Shown here: one piece after another, positions 1 through 9,813 of the stretch
Position numbering within the stretch: position 1 is the stretch's first letter
Layout of the letters: the number at the start of each line of letters is the position of its first letter
Assembly (NCBI GenBank): GCA_030145305.1
Contig: JAQYVX010000001.1
Span: 356,105 to 420,104 of the forward strand
Reading direction: 5' to 3'
From: Halarcobacter sp.
GTDB lineage: Bacteria; Campylobacterota; Campylobacteria; Campylobacterales; Arcobacteraceae
DNA: 64,000 bases
Made by a program: the position numbers and the translations under genes
Notes under the pieces: model-generated
The model's database searches: none
What the model saw: only the letters and a program-made list of their open reading frames with translations
Told to the model about the DNA's origin: nothing

Positions 1-236
1 AGTGATTTATAAGATTCATAAATTATTATATTTTTTTCTTCATCCAAAATAATATTTTCATAAGCCAAATCTAAATTGACTTTTGCAATATGTTTATGCT
101 TTTTATTGAATTTAAATGCAATTTTTGCAGAAAAAATTAAAATATATTTTACAAGACTTTTAGGTAAAACTGTAAAAATAAATTTAAAAAATATATAAAT
201 ATAATATACAAAATACTCTTTAACACTTGCCTTCAA
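1..236 (-). CDS. Lipid A biosynthesis acyltransferase (LpxL/HtrB-like), N-terminal part
   Basis: Only the first 78 codons lie in the window; the gene runs off the left edge. The reading frame opens at a TTG (234-236) with an AAGGA about 8 nt upstream, inside the end of waaC, so the two genes overlap by 17 bp and are probably translationally coupled. The product starts with a hydrophobic stretch (a membrane anchor) and then has NLDLAYEN, which resembles the conserved N-terminal motif of late lipid A acyltransferases that move a fatty acid from acyl-ACP to Kdo-lipid A. The catalytic HxxxxD region lies outside the window. The heptosyltransferase next to it fits an LPS-core/lipid A operon. The family is inferred from a short segment. 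Confidence 0.6.
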   Translation of the reverse strand, partial: MKASVKEYFVYYIYIFFKFIFTVLPKSLVKYILIFSAKIAFKFNKKHKHIAKVNLDLAYENIILDEEKNIIIYESYKS

Positions 237-1230
237 ATAACATTTCCTTCATCATTCTCATAATTACATTTTCATCAATTTCTTTTATTGAAAAATCTTC
301 TTTATTTAATTTTTCTGGGTTTACTATTGTTTTTGACTCAATTATTTTATTTATTTTTGTTTCATAAGTATTTCTATATCCAGGTGTACAACCAAATATA
401 GTTATTGAAGGTACATTTAAAGCCCAAGCCATATGTGTGGGTCCAGTATCATTTCCTACAAGTAAATCTATTTTTGAAACTAATGTTTTTAAATCATTCA
501 AACTAAGTTTTGGTAAAACAACAGCGCTTGAGTTCTTAGAAATAAATTCTACAATTTCTTTTTCTTCTTCATTTCCCCAAGCTAACAAAAAATTTGCATC
601 TATATTTTTGCATATTTTAGCGTATTTCTCTTTAGAATACATTTTTGAAGACCAACTAGCCCCTGGAACTAAAAGGATGTTTTTTTTGCTTTTTGATAAA
701 GAAGAAGTAAAATCAACTTTTTCTTCAAAGAATAGAAAAGCTTCTTTATTTAGTATTTGTTCTTCATTATATATTATTTTTAATGGCTTTAATAAAACAT
801 CCAAATTCCGTTCTATTACATTTTTAGAATAACTTGAATCAACTTTTTTTGTATAAAGCCTTGATGCTAAACTTTCTCTTGTAGAAGTTTTACTAAATCC
901 AAATCTATTTTTACCTAAGATTCTTGTTACGATTGCTGATTTTATTAAACCTTGTGCATCTATTACTAAATCATAATTGTTTTTAGAATAAGTTTTAATA
1001 AGTCTTATTTGCGAAAACAATTTCTTTTTATTCTTTTTAATTGATTTCAAATCTAAAGCATAAATATTATCAATATGAGGGTTGTTTTCTAATACTCCAA
1101 TAAAGGCTTTTTCTACAAACCAATCAATAACAATATTTGGATAACTTTTTTTTATAAATTGTAAGGCAAGCATTGCATGGATGATGTCACCCATGGCAGA
1201 AAGTTTAACTATAGCAACTCTTATGAACAA
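220..1230 (-). CDS. waaC: LPS heptosyltransferase I
   Basis: Adds the first L-glycero-D-manno-heptose to Kdo of the lipopolysaccharide inner core at the cytoplasmic face of the inner membrane. The 336-aa protein is of the usual length for glycosyltransferase family 9. It has the N-terminal KLSAMGDIIHAM motif (about residues 9-20) and the C-terminal nucleotide-sugar motif GNDTGPTH (about 259-266). The start used is TTG at 1230, overlapping the end of ppx by 10 bp; no strong ribosome site is visible. Related proteins usually begin at the RVAIVKLSAMGD stretch, three codons further in, where the preceding codon is ATA, so the exact start is uncertain. It is followed by an overlapping lipid A acyltransferase. 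Confidence 0.92.
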   Translation of the reverse strand: MFIRVAIVKLSAMGDIIHAMLALQFIKKSYPNIVIDWFVEKAFIGVLENNPHIDNIYALDLKSIKKNKKKLFSQIRLIKTYSKNNYDLVIDAQGLIKSAIVTRILGKNRFGFSKTSTRESLASRLYTKKVDSSYSKNVIERNLDVLLKPLKIIYNEEQILNKEAFLFFEEKVDFTSSLSKSKKNILLVPGASWSSKMYSKEKYAKICKNIDANFLLAWGNEEEKEIVEFISKNSSAVVLPKLSLNDLKTLVSKIDLLVGNDTGPTHMAWALNVPSITIFGCTPGYRNTYETKINKIIESKTIVNPEKLNKEDFSIKEIDENVIMRMMKEMLFEGKC

Positions 1231-2693
1231 ACTTTTACTTTCAGGCCTTTTGGTATTTGAAGCTTGTCTATCTCACTTTCTACTATATAAATAGATTTAT
1301 CTAGGCAGATTTTTAATTTATTTTCTTTTAATCTATATTTTACACTTGGATTTGACATATCTTGATTTATCATTAGATTTAAACTAATCATAAACGAAAG
1401 CCATTCCATAGTATCAAATCCTGGTAAAAGTTCATCATATCTATCCAAATCACTTTGTATAGGAAGAGACTTTTTTGAGAATTTAATCATATGTGCAACT
1501 GTAACTCGTGAGCAATGTTGAAAATTATAATTTAAACCATTTAATATAAAATCAAAAGTATTATCATTTGATTTATAAAAGTTTAATGTAGTTCCAATTG
1601 AGTGTAATTTTGAAGCTATTACTAAAAGTGTTTTATATTTATCTTCTAATTGATGCAATGGCTTTAAGACATCAAAAATAGAACTTGCATTTTTTCCTAG
1701 ATAGGAACTTTGTTTAGAGTCAATTTGAAATCTATCTAACAAACTTCTAACACTAACATTAAAATTTGCAGGAAATCTACAATTTGAACTTCTTAGAAGA
1801 TCAGTTAAATATACACCTTCTCTAACTCCGGCTCCTGAAGTTATAACATTTTTGATATTTAACTCATTTAGTATGGTATCAAAAATAAGAGTTCCCTCTT
1901 TAATCGTATCAAACCTATCTTTTTTTATTCCAAGCTGTTTTAGACTATTTGCATCTTCTGTTTCTAAAATCGTATCAAAAATATGTTTATTCTCAGATAC
2001 ATCATAAGTATAACCATGAAGTATATCTAATGGATATTCATTTTTTTTCATTATAATTTTTGAAAGTGTTCTAATGCTTCCTCCAATTCCAACAACTGTA
2101 GAAGGTATTTCAAAACCTGAGTCTTTCACTTCTTTTAATTTTTCTAAAATATGCTCTCTAGCACCTTTAATATCACCCTTTGAAAAGAACAATTCATTTA
2201 AACGAACCGTTCCAATATCTAAAGAAATACAATGTTCTATTTTTCTATTTTTAATAAAGGCAAATTCAGTTGAACCACCACCAATATCCACAGTTATAAA
2301 ATTATCAGAAAAAACCAAATTTTTAGTGGCCACTCCACCATAATATGCTTCTTTAGGACCATCTATTACTCTGATACTTAAGCCTAATTCGTTTTTTACT
2401 TTTGTTAAAAATAGTTTTGCATTTGGAGCATCTCTTAAAGCTGAAGTTGCAACACAAATTATTTTTCGTGATTTTAAAGCTTTTGAGATATTTAGAAAAG
2501 ACTGCAAAGAGTTAAAGGCCCTTTGCATGGGAGCTTCTCGAAGATTGCCATTATTTTCATAACAGCCTTCAGAAATTTTTACGCGACTTTTTGTTTCATT
2601 TATTAAGTTAAAAGCAAACCTGCTGCTTTTTTCTAAAACAACCATACGCATTGAGTTTGACCCAATGTCAATAATAGTTGTTACCTTAGCCAT
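1221..2693 (-). CDS. ppx: Exopolyphosphatase / pppGpp phosphohydrolase (Ppx/GppA family)
   Basis: Predicted to hydrolyse terminal phosphate from polyphosphate and/or the pentaphosphate alarmone pppGpp in the cytoplasm. The 490-aa protein shows the actin-like ATPase phosphate loops DIGSNSMRMVV (about residues 9-19) and DIGGGSTE (136-143), and a later GIGGSIRTLS loop. A long helical C-terminal part follows, as in Ppx/GppA enzymes. The ATG lies just after the ferredoxin stop codon, and the 3' end overlaps waaC, so it sits inside one minus-strand operon. The sequence does not separate Ppx from GppA activity. Confidence 0.9.
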   Translation of the reverse strand: MAKVTTIIDIGSNSMRMVVLEKSSRFAFNLINETKSRVKISEGCYENNGNLREAPMQRAFNSLQSFLNISKALKSRKIICVATSALRDAPNAKLFLTKVKNELGLSIRVIDGPKEAYYGGVATKNLVFSDNFITVDIGGGSTEFAFIKNRKIEHCISLDIGTVRLNELFFSKGDIKGAREHILEKLKEVKDSGFEIPSTVVGIGGSIRTLSKIIMKKNEYPLDILHGYTYDVSENKHIFDTILETEDANSLKQLGIKKDRFDTIKEGTLIFDTILNELNIKNVITSGAGVREGVYLTDLLRSSNCRFPANFNVSVRSLLDRFQIDSKQSSYLGKNASSIFDVLKPLHQLEDKYKTLLVIASKLHSIGTTLNFYKSNDNTFDFILNGLNYNFQHCSRVTVAHMIKFSKKSLPIQSDLDRYDELLPGFDTMEWLSFMISLNLMINQDMSNPSVKYRLKENKLKICLDKSIYIVESEIDKLQIPKGLKVKVCS

Positions 2694-2694
2694 T

Positions 2695-2949
<255 letters not shown>

Positions 2950-2980
2950 TCAACTTCCTAACTAAAATATTATCATGGAG

Positions 2981-3721
2981 TTATATCTTATTATTCTTAA
3001 TAATATCTTTAATTAGGTCTAGAAAAGCATCATTTTTAGTAACAATTAAGAATTCGTCATCTTGATGTATAAAAAGCTTATTATTTATGTACAATGAAGC
3101 TGCAATATCAAACTCTCTTATTTTACCTGCAAAAAGTACAAAATTTACATTATTCGCATAAGCTAAAGACAAAGCAACTGCTCCGGGACTTCTAAATTTT
3201 ATTCTTTTTTTATTTAATTCTTCACAAATTTTTGGATAAGCATATGCTCTTTCAAATATTGCAATTTGAGGATTTACAACTTCACAAATATTTATTTCTT
3301 TTTCATCTAAAAGTGAGATATTCTTTTTCTCTTTATTTAATTTATAAATCATAGTTGCATTTGATAAATTTGTAACATAAGCGGCTTTTGTAATTCCATC
3401 AATTTGTAAAGCGATAGAAGTACCATAATAAGGTAATTGTGAAAGAAAATTATGACTTCCATCAAGAGGATCGATTATAATTTTTATATTAGATTTTGAA
3501 GAAAGAAGGCCTATTTCTTCAGAAAAAATATCACCAAATCCTGATAAATATTTTATAAATATTTTTTCAGCAATGATATCTATGTTTAAAGTCTTGTCTC
3601 CGCCATATCCTATAGTTTTAGACTCTTCTAGGTCTAAAGAACTCATATTGGTATTTATGTACCAATAGAGCTCTTTATTTGCTTTTATAACTGTTTTAGT
3701 AAACAAGTCATAGTCAAACAT
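2981..3721 (-). CDS. Inositol monophosphatase family protein
   Basis: A 246-aa Mg2+-dependent sugar-phosphate phosphatase fold. The metal ligands are visible as EE (about residues 68-69) and DPLDGSHN (84-91). Near the C-terminus a REFDIAASL segment takes the place of the usual WDxAAG motif. The family acts on inositol phosphate, 3'-phosphoadenosine phosphate (CysQ) or fructose bisphosphate, and the substrate here cannot be told from sequence. The start codon lies 1-2 nt after the gltD stop, and the ribosome site is weak, suggesting coupling to gltD. Confidence 0.85.
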   Translation of the reverse strand: MFDYDLFTKTVIKANKELYWYINTNMSSLDLEESKTIGYGGDKTLNIDIIAEKIFIKYLSGFGDIFSEEIGLLSSKSNIKIIIDPLDGSHNFLSQLPYYGTSIALQIDGITKAAYVTNLSNATMIYKLNKEKKNISLLDEKEINICEVVNPQIAIFERAYAYPKICEELNKKRIKFRSPGAVALSLAYANNVNFVLFAGKIREFDIAASLYINNKLFIHQDDEFLIVTKNDAFLDLIKDIIKNNKI

Positions 3722-3722
3722 T

Positions 3723-5099
3723 TTAGGCTAAAGCTTTCTCAATCTGTGCTGCGGCTTCTCTACCATCAAGAGCCGCTGTTACAGCTAAATGTGCACCTCT
3801 ATTACAATCTCCACCAGCATAAAACTTAGGATTTGAAGTTTGATATGAAGCATTTATATCAATTCCACCCCAAGAGTTTGTTTTTAGATTTGCATCTTCA
3901 AAAAAATCAGGAGTTTCAGGAGAAAATCCAAGTGCAAAAATAATTACATCTGCATCTTCAAGATATTCACTTCCATCTATAATAGTAACTCTTTGTCGTC
4001 CAGATTCATCAGCTTGAGATAATTCAGTTTTTAGAACTTCAATTCCAACTGCTGTATCACCCTTTTTGATGATTTTATTAGGGCTTACATTAAAGATGTA
4101 TTCAACACCCTCTTCTTTTGCATTTACTACTTCTTTCTTACTTCCTGGCATATTAGCTTCATCTCTTCTATATAAACACTTAACTGTTGAAGCCCCTTCT
4201 CTAACAGATGATCTTACACAGTCCATAGCAGTGTCTCCACCACCTATTACTACTACTCTTTTATCTTTTACATCAATAAATGTAGCCTCTGTATTTCCAA
4301 GATTTCTTTTTTGAATTCCAGTTAAAAAGTCCATAGCTAAATGAACATTTGAAGCATCTTCACCTTCAATATTTGCCCATCTACCTTTTTTTGCGCCAAT
4401 ACCAACAAAAATAGCATCAAATTCATCTTCAATTTCTTTAATACTTTTATCAAGTCCAATTTCACAATTTAAATGAAGTTTCATACCAGCTTCAAGTAAC
4501 CAGTTTATTCTTCTTTCAACCGTACTTTTATCAAGTTTGAAGCCAGGAATTCCATACATTAAAAGTCCCCCAGCTCTATCTTCTCTTTCAAACATTTCAA
4601 CAGCAATTCCACGTCTAAGTAAAAAAGTCGCAGCAGAAATTCCAGCAGGTCCAGAACCAATAATTGCTACTTTTTTATCACCTTTAATAGGAGAAAACTT
4701 AGGTTTCATACCGTTTTCAAATGCTCTTTCATTCAAATGAGTTTCCACTGCACCAATAGAAACAGCACCATGTCCAGTATTTAAAGAACAGGCACCTTCA
4801 CATAATACATCTTGAGGACAAATTCTTCCTAAAATTTCAGGGAAAGGAGAAGTTTCATTTGATAAAGCAAAAGCTAAATCCATATTTTTTTCTGCTGTTT
4901 GTTTTAACCAAGCAGGAATAAAATTATGTAAAGGACAACCTGTATGACAATATGGATCACCACATTGCATACATCTATCAGATTGCTCTCTAGCTCTATG
5001 TTTTCCAAATACTTGGTAAACCTCATCATAATCTTTTAATCTTTTTAATACATCCCTTTTTTCAGGATTTATTCTTTCAAATTTAGTAAAATTTATCAT
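3723..5099 (-). CDS. gltD: Glutamate synthase (NADPH) small subunit
   Basis: The 458-aa beta subunit passes electrons from NAD(P)H through FAD and iron-sulfur centres to GltB for glutamate formation from 2-oxoglutarate and glutamine. Near the N-terminus is the cysteine cluster CMQCGDPYCHTGC (residues 43-55), and a second set follows around residue 93 (CPQDVLCEGAC). Next come the FAD loop GSGPAGISAA and the NADPH loop VIGGGDTAMDC. The ribosome site GGGAG lies about 9 nt before the ATG. The gene starts 3 nt after the end of gltB, an ordinary gltBD pair. Confidence 0.96.
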   Translation of the reverse strand: MINFTKFERINPEKRDVLKRLKDYDEVYQVFGKHRAREQSDRCMQCGDPYCHTGCPLHNFIPAWLKQTAEKNMDLAFALSNETSPFPEILGRICPQDVLCEGACSLNTGHGAVSIGAVETHLNERAFENGMKPKFSPIKGDKKVAIIGSGPAGISAATFLLRRGIAVEMFEREDRAGGLLMYGIPGFKLDKSTVERRINWLLEAGMKLHLNCEIGLDKSIKEIEDEFDAIFVGIGAKKGRWANIEGEDASNVHLAMDFLTGIQKRNLGNTEATFIDVKDKRVVVIGGGDTAMDCVRSSVREGASTVKCLYRRDEANMPGSKKEVVNAKEEGVEYIFNVSPNKIIKKGDTAVGIEVLKTELSQADESGRQRVTIIDGSEYLEDADVIIFALGFSPETPDFFEDANLKTNSWGGIDINASYQTSNPKFYAGGDCNRGAHLAVTAALDGREAAAQIEKALA

Positions 5100-5102
5100 T
5101 TT

Positions 5103-8100
5103 CTAATCTCCCTCATCCGGATTTAGTGGTAACACTGCCATATTTTTAGGTTTAACCATCCAGAAGTTTCTAATCTGTGCTCTAAAGTTTTCTAAAATTC
5201 CTTCAGCTCTTTCAGATTCAGTTTCATTTAAATAGTCCATTAATAATCTTTTTAAATAAAGTCTTTCTCTTTCAGTATCATCTGTATCAATTCTAACTGC
5301 TTCAATTAATTCTTGATTCATTTTATCTACAAATGTTTTCTCTGGATCATAAACAAAAGATAATCCACCAGTCATACCCGCTCCAAAGTTAAATCCTGTA
5401 TTTCCTAAGATTACAACAATCCCACCTGTCATATATTCACAAGCATTATCTCCTGTTCCTTCTACAACAGCTGTACATCCAGAGTTTCTTACAGCAAATC
5501 TCTCACCTGCTGATGCTCTTACATAAAATGTACCACCAGTTGCTCCATATAAACAAGTATTACCTGCTCCTGCAAATAGTGGACCTTGATGTCTAGTATT
5601 TATAATAATTTTACCACCATTCATACCTTTACCAACATAATCGTTTGCAGCACCTTCAAGATATAAATTCATTCCTTTACTTAATAAAGCTCCAAAAGAT
5701 TGCCCAGCAATCCCTTTTAAGAAGATATTAATAGAACCATCAGGTAAACCTTTGTCTCCATAATATTTAGCAATTTCACCAGAAATTAAAGTACCAAATG
5801 ATCTATTTAAGTTTGTGATATTCTCTTTAATTTTAATTGGAACAGTTGGTTTTTCAATTGTTCTATGTACTTTTTTAAGTAATTCTCTTTCAAATTTATT
5901 CTTATCAAATGGTTCATTTGATTCTTTTTGACAGGTATCAATACCATCAATTCTTCTTAATACATTTTGGAAATCAAATTTCTTAGCAAATTCATCATCT
6001 ATTACTTTTAATAAATCACTTCTTCCTACAATTTCTTCAATATTTTTGTATCCTAAAGAGGCTAAAATATCTCTAACATCTTGAGCTACAAAGTTAAAAT
6101 AAGAGATTAATCTTTCAACTGTTCCTGTAAAGTGTTCTCTTAATTCTTCATCTTGAGTAGCAACTCCTACAGAACATTTATTTGTATGACAAATTCTTAA
6201 AATTTTACATCCTAAAAGAGTAAGTGCAGCAGTACCAAAGGCATATGATTCAGCTCCAAGCATTGCAGCTTTTACAACATCAAGACCAGTTTTTAATCCC
6301 CCATCAGTTTGTAAATGAACAAGCTCTCTTAAATGATTTGCTTTTAAAGCATTATGTGCTTCAGCAAGTCCTATTTCCCAAGGATTTCCTGTATGCTTAA
6401 TAGAAGTTAAAGGAGCAGCTCCTGTACCTCCATCAGCACCTGAGATTACAATTTTATCAGCATAAGCTTTTGCAACACCAGCAGCGATTGTTCCAACTCC
6501 TATAGTTGATACAAGTTTAACTGTAATTTTAGCTTCAGGATTTGCTTGTTTTAAGTCAAAAATTAATTGAGCTAAATCTTCAATAGAATAAATATCATGA
6601 TGTGGAGGAGGAGAAATAAGTGTGACTCCTGCAATTGTATGTCTTAATGTTGCAATATAAGGAGATACTTTATGTCCTGGTAATTGTCCCCCTTCACCAG
6701 GTTTTGCACCTTGTGCAACTTTAATTTGAATCTCTTCAGCAGATCTTAAATATCCAGGAGTAACACCAAATCTTCCAGATGCTACTTGTTTTATTTTAGA
6801 ATTTTTTAAAGTATTAAATCTAGCTGGATCTTCACCACCTTCACCTGAGTTTGATGCTCCACCAAGTGTATTCATTGCAATTGCCATTGCTTCATGAGCT
6901 TCAGGAGAGATAGAACCACATGACATAGCAGCAGTTGCAAATCTTTTGAAAATCTTATCTTTTGATTCAACTTCATTTACATCAATAGCTTTCTTATCAG
7001 AATCAAATTCAAAGAAATCTCTAATGAATTTTTTTTCTCTGTTATTAACTAAATTTCTTAAGCTATCAAAATCTGAAACATCTTCTTTATTTTTTGCTCT
7101 TTTATTATGCATTGCAATAGTTGTACTTGGTCCATAATCATGGTATTCACCACCATTAATATACTTATAAAACCCACCTAAATCTAGTGGGAACATATGT
7201 TTATCATCAAAAAAGGCATTAAAATGTTGTTTTTCAAGTCTAGCTTCAATATCTTCATAACCAAGACCATTTAATTCAGATTGTGAGTCAGTAAAACAAT
7301 CCTCTATAATCTCATCACTTAATCCAATAACATCAAATAATCTTGAATTTCTATATGAAGCAATTGTACAAATACCCATTTTAGACATAATCTTTAAAAG
7401 TCCTGCATTTAAAGCTTTTTGAGTATTTTTTAAAGCTCTTTGCATTTCATATTTACTAATTTGTTTTCTTTCAGAAAAGGCAACAGCTGAAGCATACATC
7501 ATATATGGATACATAGCTGTAACACCATATCCCATCATAACAGCTGCCATATGAGGATCATAAATCTCTCCTGAAACTGCAACTATTGAAACGTAATGTC
7601 TAACACCCTCTTTTAAAAGTCTTTCATTTACAAAACCAACAGCCATTGCCATTGGAATTAATTTAGCATTTTCATTAACATCTCTGTCATCTAAAATTAC
7701 AACGGAAACATCATCTTCTTTTACTGCTCTTATTACTGAAGTTGCTAAGTGCTCTAAAGCTGCTTTCAAATCATTTTTAAATGTTGTAGAAAAAACTTCA
7801 TTTTTATAATAGTCATCATATCTAGGAGATCTTTTATCACCAAAAGATGTAAGTACATCAAATTTTTCTTTCATTAAAATAGGACTAGCTACTTTTAATC
7901 TTTTTGCATACTGTGGTTGTTCATCTAAAATATTATGAATATGCCCAAAGCCTGTTTCCAAAGACATAACAATTTTTTCTCTATAAGGGTCAATTGGTGG
8001 GTTTGTAACTTGTGCAAACTTTTGTCTAAAAAAATCTGTGAAATTTCTATTTACAGTTGAAAAACAAGCTAATGGAGTATCATCACCCATAGAACCTACA

Positions 8101-9539
8101 GGTTCTTTTCCATCTTTTGCCATTGGCTCAATAATTTGGTCAATCACTTCATAAGTAATATTAAAATATTTTTGTTTTTTTTCTAATTCTTCTATTTTGT
8201 AATCAGTATTATCTAAAAATGACTCATCAATATACTCTTGTAAATATTCCATATCTGAGTTTAACCATTTAACATAGTTTTGTGAAGATTTTAAATAATT
8301 ATTAATATCATCTTCTTTTAATACTTTCCCATGTTTAAGGTCAAGTCCAATCATTTCTCCTGATTGTAATCTTCCTCTTTCTAGAATATTATCTTCATCT
8401 AAAGTTACTGTTCCATACTCAGAAGTGATATAAATTTTATGATCTTTTGTAATTATATATTTAGATGGTCTTAAACCATTTCTATCAATCAAACAACCAA
8501 TATGTCTTCCATCTGTAAGTGAAACAGCAGCTGGTCCATCCCAAGCTTCCATTGTAGTTGATGTATATTCATAAAATGCTCTTAAATCTGAATCCATATG
8601 TGGAGCATTTTGCCAAGGAGCAGGGATTAAGCTTCTAGCTGCTTTAAAGAAATCAACACCATTAGCAACTAAAAACTCAAACATATTATCTAATGATGCC
8701 GAATCAGAACCACCAATTTGTAAAATAGGTAAAATTCTTTTAATCTCATCATCAGTAAATATTTCTGATTTTATTTGTTCTGATTTTATTTGTACATTAA
8801 ATCTATTTGCTTCTACAGAGTTAATTTCACCATTATGTGCAATTGTTCTAAAAGGTTGCGCTAATCTCCATTGAGGAAGAGTATTTGTTGAAAATCTTTG
8901 ATGAAATAATGCAAATGATATTTTAAAATCTTCATCTCTTAAATCCACATAGAAATTCTTTATATGTGTAGGCATTATAAGCCCTTTATAAGCAATTACT
9001 TTAGATGAAAAAGTTGGAATATAAAAATCTTTTTTATCTAGTAGTTTGTGCTCACACTCTTTTCTTGTTAAATAAAGCATTGCATCAAATCTTTTTGATG
9101 ACATAAGTGCATTTGCACAAACAAATACCTGAATTATATGAGGTAATGTTTGTAAAGCTTGCTCTCCTAAAGCATCTTTGTTAAGAGGAACTTCTCTTAC
9201 CATTAAAACTTTTAAATCATTTTCTTCACAATGCTCTTTAAAAGTTTCAATATCATTTAAATCTTTTGTAAATATCATAGCAACTGCATATTTTTCAGGT
9301 AAATCAATACCTTTTTCATTAGCAATTTTTCTCATAAATCTATTTGGCATAGATAGTAATAAACCAGAACCATCCCCTGTTTTACCATCCGCAGCCACTG
9401 CCCCTCTGTGCATCATTCGCTCAAGCGAAGTTATTGCATCTTCTAAGTTTTCGTGACTTGGTCTATTTTTTAAATCTGCCATTAAACCAAAACCACAGTT
9501 ATCTTTAAAAGAAGTAAGTAAATCTAAATTACATCCCAT
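5103..9539 (-). CDS. gltB: Glutamate synthase large subunit
   Basis: Catalytic alpha subunit of NADPH-glutamate synthase, 1478 aa with the start chosen at 9539. An AGGA sits about 7 nt upstream of that ATG, whereas the open frame extending to 9602 has no ribosome site. The N-terminal amidotransferase domain has the nucleophile in DNCGFG (Cys15 before removal of the short propeptide). The FMN synthase domain carries the 3Fe-4S cysteines in CKILRICHTNKC. The C-terminal GXGXG beta-helix domain is also recognisable from its glycine repeats. It is the first gene of the minus-strand run down to position 1; a palindrome upstream (9619-9652) may be an operator. Confidence 0.97.
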   Translation of the reverse strand: MGCNLDLLTSFKDNCGFGLMADLKNRPSHENLEDAITSLERMMHRGAVAADGKTGDGSGLLLSMPNRFMRKIANEKGIDLPEKYAVAMIFTKDLNDIETFKEHCEENDLKVLMVREVPLNKDALGEQALQTLPHIIQVFVCANALMSSKRFDAMLYLTRKECEHKLLDKKDFYIPTFSSKVIAYKGLIMPTHIKNFYVDLRDEDFKISFALFHQRFSTNTLPQWRLAQPFRTIAHNGEINSVEANRFNVQIKSEQIKSEIFTDDEIKRILPILQIGGSDSASLDNMFEFLVANGVDFFKAARSLIPAPWQNAPHMDSDLRAFYEYTSTTMEAWDGPAAVSLTDGRHIGCLIDRNGLRPSKYIITKDHKIYITSEYGTVTLDEDNILERGRLQSGEMIGLDLKHGKVLKEDDINNYLKSSQNYVKWLNSDMEYLQEYIDESFLDNTDYKIEELEKKQKYFNITYEVIDQIIEPMAKDGKEPVGSMGDDTPLACFSTVNRNFTDFFRQKFAQVTNPPIDPYREKIVMSLETGFGHIHNILDEQPQYAKRLKVASPILMKEKFDVLTSFGDKRSPRYDDYYKNEVFSTTFKNDLKAALEHLATSVIRAVKEDDVSVVILDDRDVNENAKLIPMAMAVGFVNERLLKEGVRHYVSIVAVSGEIYDPHMAAVMMGYGVTAMYPYMMYASAVAFSERKQISKYEMQRALKNTQKALNAGLLKIMSKMGICTIASYRNSRLFDVIGLSDEIIEDCFTDSQSELNGLGYEDIEARLEKQHFNAFFDDKHMFPLDLGGFYKYINGGEYHDYGPSTTIAMHNKRAKNKEDVSDFDSLRNLVNNREKKFIRDFFEFDSDKKAIDVNEVESKDKIFKRFATAAMSCGSISPEAHEAMAIAMNTLGGASNSGEGGEDPARFNTLKNSKIKQVASGRFGVTPGYLRSAEEIQIKVAQGAKPGEGGQLPGHKVSPYIATLRHTIAGVTLISPPPHHDIYSIEDLAQLIFDLKQANPEAKITVKLVSTIGVGTIAAGVAKAYADKIVISGADGGTGAAPLTSIKHTGNPWEIGLAEAHNALKANHLRELVHLQTDGGLKTGLDVVKAAMLGAESYAFGTAALTLLGCKILRICHTNKCSVGVATQDEELREHFTGTVERLISYFNFVAQDVRDILASLGYKNIEEIVGRSDLLKVIDDEFAKKFDFQNVLRRIDGIDTCQKESNEPFDKNKFERELLKKVHRTIEKPTVPIKIKENITNLNRSFGTLISGEIAKYYGDKGLPDGSINIFLKGIAGQSFGALLSKGMNLYLEGAANDYVGKGMNGGKIIINTRHQGPLFAGAGNTCLYGATGGTFYVRASAGERFAVRNSGCTAVVEGTGDNACEYMTGGIVVILGNTGFNFGAGMTGGLSFVYDPEKTFVDKMNQELIEAVRIDTDDTERERLYLKRLLMDYLNETESERAEGILENFRAQIRNFWMVKPKNMAVLPLNPDEGD

Positions 9540-9618
9540 TATTATCCTTTTTATAAAATATTCTATCTTTATATTCCTCGTAAAGGCTATTAATATATCC
9601 AAAAAATGTTTAAAAAAT

Positions 9619-9652
9619 GGTTAGTTAGTTATATATATTAAGTTCTAACTAA
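9619..9652. promoter_or_regulatory. Inverted repeat between gltB and dctP (possible operator)
   Basis: The intergenic region between the divergent gltB and TRAP genes holds the interrupted palindrome TTAGTTAG-(about 16 nt)-CTAACTAA, with a further TTCTAACTTT a little downstream. The spacing and dyad suit binding of a dimeric regulator, but no known consensus was recognised. The rest of 9540-9813 is A+T-rich with an imperfect hairpin (about 9718-9752) and a TATACT close to dctP. Confidence 0.35.
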
Positions 9653-9813
9653 TGTGATATTATTCTAACTTTAAAGCAATAATATGGCTTTTAGTTAAAT
9701 TGCTATTTTATTGCTACGAAAAGAGGCTTTTTTTCAAAAATTTGCCTTTTTCTACATAACTATTACACAAGTTTTAATTATACTTTTTTCATATACAAAT
9801 TTAAGGAGTAAAA

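Noticed and set aside
9540..9602. N-terminal extension of gltB
   Set aside because: The open frame reaches 9602 but the clear ribosome site is before the ATG at 9539, and the shorter form fits the propeptide/Cys layout.
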